From assembly GCA_023461275.1 (NCBI GenBank), contig JAEYMI010000014.1, forward strand, positions 109,485 through 173,484: a stretch of 64,000 bases of DNA. The letters are read 5' to 3'. Of the stretch, positions 51,891-60,337 are shown one piece after another (position 1 is the stretch's first letter; the number at the start of each line of letters is the position of its first letter). Both the position numbers and the translations under genes were made by a program. The notes under the pieces were generated by a model. That model saw only the letters and a list, made by a program, of their open reading frames with translations. It ran no database searches and was not told the origin of the DNA. This stretch comes from Actinomycetes bacterium (lineage in GTDB: Bacteria > Actinomycetota > Actinomycetes > Mycobacteriales > Mycobacteriaceae).

Positions 51891-53471
51891 GTGACGGAAA
51901 CGTTGGAGCCCAACGAAGTTCAAGCCACCACGACGGCCGGCAAACTGGCCGATCTACGACGTCGGCTGGAGCTGGCGGCCGAACCCGGCGGCGAGAAGGC
52001 CGTCGCCAAGCGGGCTGCCAAGGGCATCTGCTCGCCGCGTGAGCGTCTGAACATGCTCTTCGATCCGGGTACCTTCGTCGAAACCGGTGCGCTGGCGAAG
52101 ATGCCGGGCGCTGCGGCGTCGGGCTACGGCGATGGCGTGGTCACCGGCCACGGCATGGTGCACGGCCGCCCGGTTGCGGCGTTCTCCCACGACCAGACGG
52201 TCTTCGGCGGCTCGGTCGGCGAGATGTTCGGCCGCAAGGTTGCCGCGCTGATGGATTGGGCCGGCCGGATCGGTTGCCCGATGGTCGGTATCAACGACTC
52301 CGCCGGCGCCCGCATCCAGGACGCCGTGACGTCGCTGGCCTGGTACGCCGAGATGGGTCGCCGCAACGACCTGCTCTCGGGTCTGTGCCCGCAGGTGTCG
52401 CTGATTCTCGGCAAGTGCGCCGGTGGTGCCGTGTACACCCCGGCCAACACCGACGTCCTGGTGGCCGTCGAGGACCAGTCGTACATGTTTGTGACCGGAC
52501 CCGACGTGCTCAAGCAGGTCAGCGGCGAGGACATCAGCGCCGAGGACCTCGGCAGCGCCCACAATCAGGCACGCTGGGGCAACATCCACCACGTCGCGCC
52601 CGACGAGAAGTCGGCCTTCGACTGGGTGCGTGAGTACCTGCAATACATGCCGTCGAGCGCCAACGAATTGCCGCCGATCGTCAACCCGGGCATGGAGCCG
52701 GAGGTCACTGAATCCGACCTGTCGCTCAACACCTTCATGCCCGACAACGACAACGCCGGCTACGACATGCACGACATCATCGTGAAGGTCTTCGACGACG
52801 GTGATTTCCACGAGGTCGGCGAGCTCTTCGCGCCGAACATCCTGACCGGATATGCGCGGGTGGACGGGCGTCCGGTGGGTGTGGTGGCCAACCAGCCGAG
52901 CGTGATGTCGGGAGTCCTCGACACCGATAGTTCGGAGAAGGCAACACGATTCGTCCGGATCTGCAATGCCTACAACATCCCGTTGGTCTTCCTCGTCGAC
53001 ACCCCCGGCATCCTGCCCGGCCTCGTCGAGGAACAGAAGGGCACGATTCGACGCTCCGGCAAGTTCATCTTCGCCTACGTCGAAGCCGACGTCCCCAAGG
53101 TCACCGTGGTGCTGCGCAAGGCCTACGGCGGCGCCTACGCGACGATGGGTTCCAAGCACCTCGGGGCGGACATCAACTTCGCGTGGCCGACGGCCAAGAT
53201 CGCAGTGATGGGTGCCGAATCGGCCGCTGCGGTGCTGACCCGACGACAGACGCAAGGGCTCTCGGCCGCCGAGGCCGACAAGGTGCGCAGCGACTTCATC
53301 TCGTTCTACAACACGATGATGGCCACTCCGTACCTGGCCGCCGAGCGTGGCTACGTCGACGCGGTCATCGAACCTTCTCAGACGCGGCTGCAGCTGCGAA
53401 AGGCGTTGGCCCAGTTGCGCGATAAGCAGATGCCGCGTACTCCGCGTAAGCACTTGCTGATGCCGATCTGA
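51891..53471 (+). CDS. accD4: Acyl-CoA carboxylase beta subunit AccD4
   Basis: 526 residues from GTG 51891. Carboxyltransferase with two crotonase-like halves: ARIQDAV with the GKCAGGAVY oxyanion loop in the N-half, and DTPGILPG plus RKAYGGAYATMGSKHLGAD in the C-half. With an alpha biotin-carboxylase subunit (AccA3) it carboxylates the long acyl-CoA that Pks13 uses as extender. Immediately downstream of pks13, as in Rv3799c. Confidence 0.94.
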   Translation: MTETLEPNEVQATTTAGKLADLRRRLELAAEPGGEKAVAKRAAKGICSPRERLNMLFDPGTFVETGALAKMPGAAASGYGDGVVTGHGMVHGRPVAAFSHDQTVFGGSVGEMFGRKVAALMDWAGRIGCPMVGINDSAGARIQDAVTSLAWYAEMGRRNDLLSGLCPQVSLILGKCAGGAVYTPANTDVLVAVEDQSYMFVTGPDVLKQVSGEDISAEDLGSAHNQARWGNIHHVAPDEKSAFDWVREYLQYMPSSANELPPIVNPGMEPEVTESDLSLNTFMPDNDNAGYDMHDIIVKVFDDGDFHEVGELFAPNILTGYARVDGRPVGVVANQPSVMSGVLDTDSSEKATRFVRICNAYNIPLVFLVDTPGILPGLVEEQKGTIRRSGKFIFAYVEADVPKVTVVLRKAYGGAYATMGSKHLGADINFAWPTAKIAVMGAESAAAVLTRRQTQGLSAAEADKVRSDFISFYNTMMATPYLAAERGYVDAVIEPSQTRLQLRKALAQLRDKQMPRTPRKHLLMPI

Positions 53472-53574
53472 CCCACGGGCCGACGGGTGTGGCCCCAAAG
53501 AGGTGACAGACGTCTCATTTGCCGCTTACGATGAACGGGTACGACGTTAAGCGCCAGGGGGGCGGGGGATTTTT

Positions 53575-54633
53575 ATGCAGGAATCGAATGCTGCTGTTCG
53601 CGATGGGCAACAGCTCTCTGAACAGCAGAGCGACGAGTACGACGTCATCGGTGTTCGTAACCTCTCCGACGACTACTTCGAAGTCGGCCGTGAGGAGTCG
53701 CGCAAGTTCGCGGCAGCGGTGCGCAATCACCATCGGTTCCATCTCGACGAGAAGGCCGCTGCAGAGGCCGGGCATCCGAATATCCAAGCACCGCTGACCT
53801 TTTCGTCGCTCATGGGTAATCCCATGGAGCAGCAGGACATCATCGACGCCGTGCCCGGCAACTACTCCTTGTCGCAGGTGCTGCACGTGGAGCAGCGGAT
53901 CGCCTACCACCAGCCGCTCTACGTCGGAGACCGGGTGTGGCGGGTGTCGTCGATCGACGAGTTCCGACCCTCGGGCCGCGCGGATCTGATCGTGGTCAAG
54001 AACGAGTACGTCCGCGACGACGGTCAACTGGTGCAGACGGTGTGGACCTCGGTGCTGGCCCGCAGCGGCGGAGGCATCGATCCGGAGATCTCGGCCTTCG
54101 CCGACCGGGTGATGTGCGTGAACATGCCGCCCCGCCCGCGGATCAACCCCGCGCGCGGTCCGGAGCTCGACCATATCCACGAGCCGAGCCTCAAGGCCTA
54201 TGTCAGCGATGCGGTGCGCCGGGTCGACGAGTGGCAGCAGGGCCAGACGCTACCGTCGAAAGAGTTCGTCATCCGTCGTTCGGATGTGTGGCGGTATAGC
54301 GGAGTGGCCTCGGACCCCAATCCGATTCACTTCAGCGAGAACATGGCCCACCTCGCCGGTTTGGAAACCCTTGTCGCGCAAGCAATGCTGAATCTGGGAT
54401 TCGGCGCAGGCTTCGTCAGCGAGTTGGTCGGCGATCCGGCGGCGGTGCGCGAGCTACGGGCGCGGTTCACCAACCCGATCTTCATGCACCCCGATACGGT
54501 CGCGCGCATCGAGTTCGCTGCCAAGGTGAAGACGCTCGACGTCGAGGCGCGTCAGGCCGAGCTGGCGCTGACCGCCACGCACGAGGGTAAGCGGATCTTC
54601 GGTCGGTGCACGGCGGTCGTCGACCTGCGGTGA
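53575..54633 (+). CDS. Double-hotdog (MaoC-type) dehydratase, HadA-HadB-like fusion
   Basis: 352 residues preceded by a G-rich ribosome-binding stretch. The N-terminal half (about 20-165) resembles the HadA/FAS1-dehydratase N-terminal module. The C-terminal half (about 200-345) is a MaoC hot-dog with the hydratase-2 motif (YSGVASDPNPIHFSENMA, Asp and His being catalytic) near 241. It would dehydrate (3R)-hydroxyacyl-ACP or -CoA. Position after accD4 suggests a role in fatty-acid or meromycolate elongation, which is inference; Rv0216-type hydratases are the alternative. Confidence 0.8.
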   Translation: MQESNAAVRDGQQLSEQQSDEYDVIGVRNLSDDYFEVGREESRKFAAAVRNHHRFHLDEKAAAEAGHPNIQAPLTFSSLMGNPMEQQDIIDAVPGNYSLSQVLHVEQRIAYHQPLYVGDRVWRVSSIDEFRPSGRADLIVVKNEYVRDDGQLVQTVWTSVLARSGGGIDPEISAFADRVMCVNMPPRPRINPARGPELDHIHEPSLKAYVSDAVRRVDEWQQGQTLPSKEFVIRRSDVWRYSGVASDPNPIHFSENMAHLAGLETLVAQAMLNLGFGAGFVSELVGDPAAVRELRARFTNPIFMHPDTVARIEFAAKVKTLDVEARQAELALTATHEGKRIFGRCTAVVDLR

Positions 54634-54638
54634 TCTGA

Positions 54639-54680
54639 GGATCTCGATACGCTTGCTCGCTGCGCTCAACTCGATCAGCA
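54639..54680. repeat. Palindromic element, intergenic, reverse orientation
   Basis: GGATCTCGATACGC...AACTCGATCAGC is the reverse-complement form of the pks13-embedded element. It starts 6 bp after the dehydratase stop. Confidence 0.7.
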
Positions 54681-54701
54681 TTAGTGCGGTTCGAGCCTTC
54701 T

Positions 54702-54748
54702 GCTGGTCGAGTGCCCCGAGCCGTTAGGCGAGGGGTGTATCGAGACCC
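54702..54748. repeat. Palindromic element, intergenic, forward orientation
   Basis: GCTGGTCGAGTGCCCCGAGC...GTATCGAGACC. Together with the reverse copy at 54639-54680 it forms a larger inverted repeat between the convergent dehydratase and DICT-protein genes, and could terminate both. Confidence 0.75.
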
Positions 54749-54766
54749 CTTGCCGCACAACAACAA

Positions 54767-56017
54767 TCAGCAGAACCGCGACAGAATGCTGTGTACGGCT
54801 TGCGTGACGGCGAGCCGGTCGTAGGTCAGCACGAAGTCAAAGGTACGTTCCAGATCGGCGGCACCCGAGTGCTGATCGCGCGCCGAGAGCAACCCGGCGA
54901 AGTGCGGGCCGAGGACCACCACGTTCCATTCGTTGACCAGGTCATCGTCGGGTGACAAGGGTGCGCGATGCACGTTGCCGTCCCGGACGTCGACCAGCCC
55001 GACGCCGTAAACCCCTGCCAGACCGGTGATCTCGGACATCTCCCGCCAGCGGGTGGCGGTGGTGCTGGTGAAGTTGTGGGCGTGCTGGAAGGTGCCGAGT
55101 ACCACGCCGGCACCACCGTTGGTGGCCTGCCGCTCGAGTTCCTTGCTCATCTCGATGAGTAGGCGTTTGGTTCCCCGGCGAGGCGTCGTCGACTGCGAGG
55201 CGATCGCGAACGGGGTGTCGAAACCTGACTGAGGTGTCGACCAGACGGGCAAATCAGGAAGCGGCACAATGGCTTTCGTCGCCAGCCGGGACGGATCGGC
55301 CACCGGCGGGTAGAGCCTGCCGATCCCGAATGCGGCTCCCAGGGTCTGTGCTGTCCGGCGCTGCTGTTCGGTGTCGACGCCATCGGCGATCACCACCGCG
55401 TGGGTGCGCTCGGTGTGGGCGGCGATGATGTGCGCGAGCTGGGCGGCGTCGGAATCGGGTTCACGCCGAAGCAATTCCGCCGAGGTCATGATGATGTCGG
55501 GTTCCACCAGCGAGAGCAGCGTGGCCGCCTGCCGACTCGACGCCAAGCCGTCGACGCAGATCACCCGTCCGGCGGCACGTGCCTTGTTCACCCGCCCGAG
55601 GACGTTCTGCGGGCTTCGTTCGAGCATCTCGGGCAATACCACCGTGACGTGCTGCTCGAGGCTGTCGACGACGGCCTGATCGATGTCGTCGACGAGGTCG
55701 AGGTCCACCGACACCAGCAGTGGTAACACCTTGGCGATCGAGCGTGCGGTGTCGGAACCGGCGAAGTCCCGTTTGCGTCGGTCGATGGACCCTTGCTGCT
55801 CCATCATCCGGGCGGCGCGACGCAATGCCGCAGCGGTCCCGACCGACGTGCCGGCGGGTCCGAGCAGCTGCAGTTCAGCGCCGGCGAGGGCGCCGTCCTC
55901 GAGCCGGCACACCGGCGCGAACTGCATGCGGTACTCCAGATCGTCGAAGAGTGATGTCTCACGCGCCGGCGACGTCTCGTATGCGGGCGGCCGGGCCTCG
56001 GACAGCGAGTCGCTCAT
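54767..56017 (-). CDS. Degenerate EAL-like / DICT sensor-domain protein
   Basis: 416 residues from ATG 56017 (MSDSLSEARP). The N-terminal part (about 25-250) has the layout of an EAL cyclic-di-GMP phosphodiesterase (MQFAPVCRLEDGALAGAEL, LPEMLERSP, VCVDG-like, ADGVDTEQQ), but the EAL triad reads AEL and key metal ligands are missing. The C-terminal part (about 270-410) matches the DICT sensory domain (SKELERQA, FTSTTATRWREMSEI, FVLTYDRLAVTQAV). It is probably a signalling protein that binds rather than cleaves a ligand. Convergent to the mycolate operon. Confidence 0.75.
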   Translation of the reverse strand: MSDSLSEARPPAYETSPARETSLFDDLEYRMQFAPVCRLEDGALAGAELQLLGPAGTSVGTAAALRRAARMMEQQGSIDRRKRDFAGSDTARSIAKVLPLLVSVDLDLVDDIDQAVVDSLEQHVTVVLPEMLERSPQNVLGRVNKARAAGRVICVDGLASSRQAATLLSLVEPDIIMTSAELLRREPDSDAAQLAHIIAAHTERTHAVVIADGVDTEQQRRTAQTLGAAFGIGRLYPPVADPSRLATKAIVPLPDLPVWSTPQSGFDTPFAIASQSTTPRRGTKRLLIEMSKELERQATNGGAGVVLGTFQHAHNFTSTTATRWREMSEITGLAGVYGVGLVDVRDGNVHRAPLSPDDDLVNEWNVVVLGPHFAGLLSARDQHSGAADLERTFDFVLTYDRLAVTQAVHSILSRFC

Positions 56018-56234
56018 CGGAGACCTCGCGTGGCGAGGATGTACTGGCCGGCGGCAGGGCCGCACTCGGGGCGGGCGTACTCGAAGCGCGAGAAGGGCGA
56101 ACGGCTGATCACGATGAACCCCCATGATCGGCAAGCGTTCCCGAGTCTGGAAACCGGCTCACATTGGTTGGAATGCGGCCTTTAGCGTAACAAAGGGGGA
56201 GTTACCTGCGCGTTCCAACCGGCCAATACGCAGG

Positions 56235-56780
56235 TCAGACGGCTGCGCGACTGCGTTCGGCGGCTTCGACTTCCGAGCGGGCACCGGAGGTGCTCAGCTC
56301 GCCGGTGTAGCTCTCCAAATGGGCCCGTACGAACCACTGGAACTTCTCGAGCTCCGCGGTCTGGCCGATGAGGATGTCCTCGGTGATCGGGTCGAGTTCG
56401 CCGGTGCGGGCGATGGCGTCGCGATGTGAGGTGATAAAGCCGTCGTAGACGAGGTCGAGTGCGCCGAGATGTGCCTGCGCGGTGTCGCGGCCGATGGAGT
56501 AGTCCGACCATGACCGGTCGGCCTCGATCGCCTTGGCGGTTCCGTTGGGTGACGCACCGAGGGTGGCGATGCGCTCGGCGATGGTGTCGGCGTAGCCGCG
56601 TACCAATTCCACCTGCGGGTCGATCATCTCGTGGACGCCGATGAAGTTGGCGCCCACCACGTTCCAGTGGACATGCTTGAGCGTCAGGTGGAGATCGTTG
56701 AGCGCGCTGAGTCGTTCCTGCAGGGTGGTGGCCACCTCGGTGGCGTCGGTTGCGGACAGGCCTGGTGCGGTGAAGTTCAT
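56235..56780 (-). CDS. dps: Dps-family DNA-protecting ferritin
   Basis: 181 residues from ATG 56780 (MNFTAPGLS). Ferritin-like helices with the Dps ferroxidase segment spread over two subunits (KHVHWNVVGANFIGVHEMID: His38, His50, Asp54). The C-terminal tail is Ala/Arg/Glu-rich and could contact DNA. Dps dodecamers oxidise iron with peroxide and shield DNA in stationary phase. It is separated from embB by 182 bp and likely has its own promoter; no iron box was seen there. Confidence 0.92.
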   Translation of the reverse strand: MNFTAPGLSATDATEVATTLQERLSALNDLHLTLKHVHWNVVGANFIGVHEMIDPQVELVRGYADTIAERIATLGASPNGTAKAIEADRSWSDYSIGRDTAQAHLGALDLVYDGFITSHRDAIARTGELDPITEDILIGQTAELEKFQWFVRAHLESYTGELSTSGARSEVEAAERSRAAV

Positions 56781-56962
56781 ACCGTCGACGCTATGGGCGA
56801 TTGCCGTCGCAAGCTCCCGATGGCTTGGCTGTGCAACGCAACCGCAATGGCATGTCTCGGTTGGATAACGCCTGCCGCCGGCCGTCCCTCCGGGGCCTGC
56901 TCGGCTCCGAGCGTCCCGCTCGTCGGTCGAGGCCGGCCATCGATCGGCGAGATCTACAACCG

Positions 56963-59900
56963 CTAGTAGCCGCTGGACCGCATCGGTGCCGGGTCGTACA
57001 GGCCGGACCGACGTGCCGTGCCCAGGTCGAGCTGCGCCGGAGGTGCCGGCTCGATCTCGGTGAAGCGTTGCAGGCCGCCCCAGTCCCGGCCCCAGTTGTT
57101 GCGCAGGTAGGTCGGCAGCAGCGTCGGCTTCAGCATCGCCTCCGTGATGCCCAGCGGGCCACCGGCGGTGCCGGCCATCCAGGTCTGGCTGTTCTTCCGG
57201 GTGGCCTCGGCATCGGGCATGATCCGCCACTTGGGCACCTGGAGCACGCCGTTGCGGACCTTCATCGGTTGCTGGCACGGGAAGACCATGCCGGGCAGCC
57301 AGTCGATGAACACCGGATCGGTGGTGCCGACGACGTCATTGAGGGTGCCCATCGTCGAGACACGCGGCGGTGTGATCGCCACCCACTCGGCGGGTGCGCC
57401 GGCGACGTCGGAGACCTGCACGCGGACCACGTCGGCGCGCGGCGGGGCGTCGGCCAGCGGGTAGCGCAGGTTGCGCCAGATGGGTGCCTCGCCGATGTCG
57501 ATCGGCGACATGGTGCCCACCGGGGTCACCGAACCGTTCGGCTCGGTGCGGCCGAACTCCACGAGCACCTTCTGCCCGGGATGGGTGACGCCGATGCCGT
57601 CGACGGCCTCGATGCTGCCGGCCGCGGCGATGGTGAGCAGCGGTGCGTCGGCATTGCGTGCGGGCAACGAGTACCAGTCGGTGGTGAGCGATCCCGAGCC
57701 CGTCGGCGAGCCGTACGTACCCAGCACCGGGGTGTTGGCGGGGTTCAGGCCGAAGGGCAGGCTCACGGTCGAGCCGTTCACGCCGCGGGCGCCACGGCCG
57801 CCTTCGGTGCCGCCCTGCGCCGATTCCGTTGTCTCGGTGGACTGATCGGCTCCCGCACCGCTCTGTGCGGTGTTCGTTGCACCGCTGGTGGTCGAGTCGC
57901 TGTCCTCGGTGGCGTCGACGGACAGCGTGGTCGGCACGCCGTTCGGGGTGAACCCGACCGACCCGGTACCCGCCAGTGCCGCAGAGACGCTGGGCGCCGG
58001 ACGATTGCCGATCGATGCCGGCTGCAGCAGGCCCTTGTTCGGATCCGCTTCCACCAGAACGTCGTTGGCCAAGGCGCATTCGTTGCCCGCGACAGCGCGG
58101 GCGTTGGATTTCAGCCACGACCAGCTGTCGCGCTGCACATAGGCGGCCTTGGCGAAGGACGCCACCATGAACAACACCATGAGCATCGAGATCACCGGCA
58201 GCGGCGAGAATTTCAGCTTCGACAACCAGCCGGTGCCGCCTCGGGTCCGGGTCGCTTCGTCGACGTGGTCGTCGCGGAAGTGGAACCACAATCCCACCAA
58301 TGCGGTGGCAACCGCGATGAACAGGATCAGCCAGCCGAGTTTGATGCCGGCCAGCGTCGGCGGACGATCCCACCACGGGATGCCGAAGCTGCCGACGAAC
58401 CACCAACCGTTGGTGCCGGCGAAGGAGATCGCCGCGACGAACAGCACCGCGGAGGCGAAGAACGTGCGGTTGCGCCGCGAACGGAGAATCGCCGGGGCCA
58501 TCATCGCACCGGCCGCCGCGGCCAGGCCGGCGCCGATGCCGGCGTACACGCCGAAGTGGTGCGTCCACTTGGTCGGGGTGAACGCGATGAAGAACATGGT
58601 GCCCAACGTGACCGCGATCAGCCGCCAGATCGGGGCGCGCGCAACACCATTGGGATGCTGACTGCGTAGCAGGCGGAACAGCACGACCACCAGGCACAGG
58701 ATCATGATCAGAATGCCGTAGCGTCGGGCCAGGGTGCCGTCGGCGGTCGGCAGGATCAGGTAGTAGTAGCGCACCGGCTCCTGCCACCACTCCAGCGTGG
58801 GTCCGACGTCGGTGGCGACCTTGTTGCCGGCCAGGATCGCGGCCAGCGTCTGGTCGGCGAAGATCTCGAAAAGCACCGCGGTACCCGCGGCCAGGATCGG
58901 CGCGATCATCGGCAGCAGGCCGTCGCGGCTGCGACGACTCACCAGCGTCTTGACGATCGGCCGGATACCGGCGAGCAGTGCGGCCACCGCCATCAGGCCA
59001 CCCGGCGCCAGCGCGAGGGTGAAGGCCGCCACGACGACGGCGACCGCATACGGCAGCAGTCGTCGGGTCGCGATCGCGCGTTCGACGCAGCACCAGGTGA
59101 GCACCGCGCCGATCGCTTCGCCGGGCTCGGGGCGCAGACCGTTGTTGTAGGGCAACCAGATTGCCAGGAAGACGAACGCCGCCGACCACAACGCGGGCGT
59201 GCTGTGGCGTACCGCGCGACCCAGGCGCGGGATCACCTCACGGCTGATCAGCCACCAGCCGAGCAGCCCGAGTAGGAAGGCGGGCAACCGCATCCACGGC
59301 GCCGACAGGCTGACGTGCGTCATCGCCGAGATCACCTGGTAGTGCCAACCGAACGGGTCCTGCGGCACGCCGAAGTAGCGGAAGTAGTTGTCGGCGTAGC
59401 CCGCCTCGCTGGTGATGCGTCCGACGGTGAAGTTGTATCCGTCGTCGGAGGTGTTGGCGCCCATGAACCACCAGAACGCGAGGATGGCGAAGACGACGAC
59501 GTCGACCGGGCGGATGGTCCACCAGCCGGCCGGTAGGAAGCGCTTGTGGCCCCGGCCATCTCGGTGGTCGAGAACGCCGAGTGCGGCCAGCGACAAGATC
59601 GCCATGATGATGCCGAAGATGATCGCGGCCAGCTTCAGCGGCGTCGGGGTGCTGACATAGCGGGTGTCGATGGTGGCGTGCAGCGACAATCCGTCTCGCG
59701 GCGCCGACGACGGCAGATCGGTGTAGATACCGACGATCTGCGGCCGCATCTGCTGATCGTCGACGTGGTAGGTCAGCAGCCCGTCGCCACTGATGCCATC
59801 GAAGCTGGCCGTCACGCCCTTGCCGTCGGCGTGGAAGATGATGCGGCAGTTCGGGTTCGACTGTGCTTGTGCGCGTGGGGTGGTGAGGATGACGACGTCG

Positions 59901-60337
59901 CGGTCGGTGACGGTGATCGCGTCGCGGGTGACCCGCATGAACAGTCCGCGCGCCGACGCGTCCTGGCCACCCTCGGGGATCGTCGACAGCAGGCTGCCGC
60001 CGGATGCGGGCAACTCCTTGGCCAGCGAGCACGGCACCGCGATGTCGATGTCGACGGGCACGAAGGAGACCAGCGGTGCGGTGACGCTGCTGACCCCGTT
60101 GCCCTGCGGCCAGTTCAGTTCAGCCGTCGACTGATTCACCGGGAGGATCGGAGTGAGCACGGCCATCAGCACACCGAGCAGACCGGTCACCACCGCGACG
60201 ATCTTCACCGTCCGGTAGTTCCACTGCCGCCCGGCGGTGCGGGTCGCGGCATCCGGCGATGCGGTGTCGGCAGGCGCGCCGCCCTTCGTGGAGTCGCCGT
60301 TGTTGTTCTCGCCGTCGGGCTGAAGATCACTCGTCAT
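56963..60337 (-). CDS. embB: Arabinosyltransferase EmbB
   Basis: 1124 residues from ATG 60337; a TTG at 60352 extends the frame and the ATG overlaps the end of embA by 11 bp. GT-C enzyme with N-terminal helix and periplasmic jelly roll (SVTAPLVSFVPVDIDI close to EmbB), the catalytic TSDDGYNF loop and many membrane helices. A C-terminal carbohydrate-binding domain ends LDLGTARRSGLYDPAP. With EmbA it forms the alpha-(1,3) branch of arabinan from decaprenyl-phosphoryl-arabinose and is the ethambutol target. The residue aligned with M. tuberculosis Met306 is Val. Confidence 0.92.
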   Translation of the reverse strand: MTSDLQPDGENNNGDSTKGGAPADTASPDAATRTAGRQWNYRTVKIVAVVTGLLGVLMAVLTPILPVNQSTAELNWPQGNGVSSVTAPLVSFVPVDIDIAVPCSLAKELPASGGSLLSTIPEGGQDASARGLFMRVTRDAITVTDRDVVILTTPRAQAQSNPNCRIIFHADGKGVTASFDGISGDGLLTYHVDDQQMRPQIVGIYTDLPSSAPRDGLSLHATIDTRYVSTPTPLKLAAIIFGIIMAILSLAALGVLDHRDGRGHKRFLPAGWWTIRPVDVVVFAILAFWWFMGANTSDDGYNFTVGRITSEAGYADNYFRYFGVPQDPFGWHYQVISAMTHVSLSAPWMRLPAFLLGLLGWWLISREVIPRLGRAVRHSTPALWSAAFVFLAIWLPYNNGLRPEPGEAIGAVLTWCCVERAIATRRLLPYAVAVVVAAFTLALAPGGLMAVAALLAGIRPIVKTLVSRRSRDGLLPMIAPILAAGTAVLFEIFADQTLAAILAGNKVATDVGPTLEWWQEPVRYYYLILPTADGTLARRYGILIMILCLVVVLFRLLRSQHPNGVARAPIWRLIAVTLGTMFFIAFTPTKWTHHFGVYAGIGAGLAAAAGAMMAPAILRSRRNRTFFASAVLFVAAISFAGTNGWWFVGSFGIPWWDRPPTLAGIKLGWLILFIAVATALVGLWFHFRDDHVDEATRTRGGTGWLSKLKFSPLPVISMLMVLFMVASFAKAAYVQRDSWSWLKSNARAVAGNECALANDVLVEADPNKGLLQPASIGNRPAPSVSAALAGTGSVGFTPNGVPTTLSVDATEDSDSTTSGATNTAQSGAGADQSTETTESAQGGTEGGRGARGVNGSTVSLPFGLNPANTPVLGTYGSPTGSGSLTTDWYSLPARNADAPLLTIAAAGSIEAVDGIGVTHPGQKVLVEFGRTEPNGSVTPVGTMSPIDIGEAPIWRNLRYPLADAPPRADVVRVQVSDVAGAPAEWVAITPPRVSTMGTLNDVVGTTDPVFIDWLPGMVFPCQQPMKVRNGVLQVPKWRIMPDAEATRKNSQTWMAGTAGGPLGITEAMLKPTLLPTYLRNNWGRDWGGLQRFTEIEPAPPAQLDLGTARRSGLYDPAPMRSSGY

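Noticed and set aside
56801..58669. 622-codon plus-strand frame opposite embB
   Set aside because: Shadow of embB; composition and lack of motifs argue against coding.
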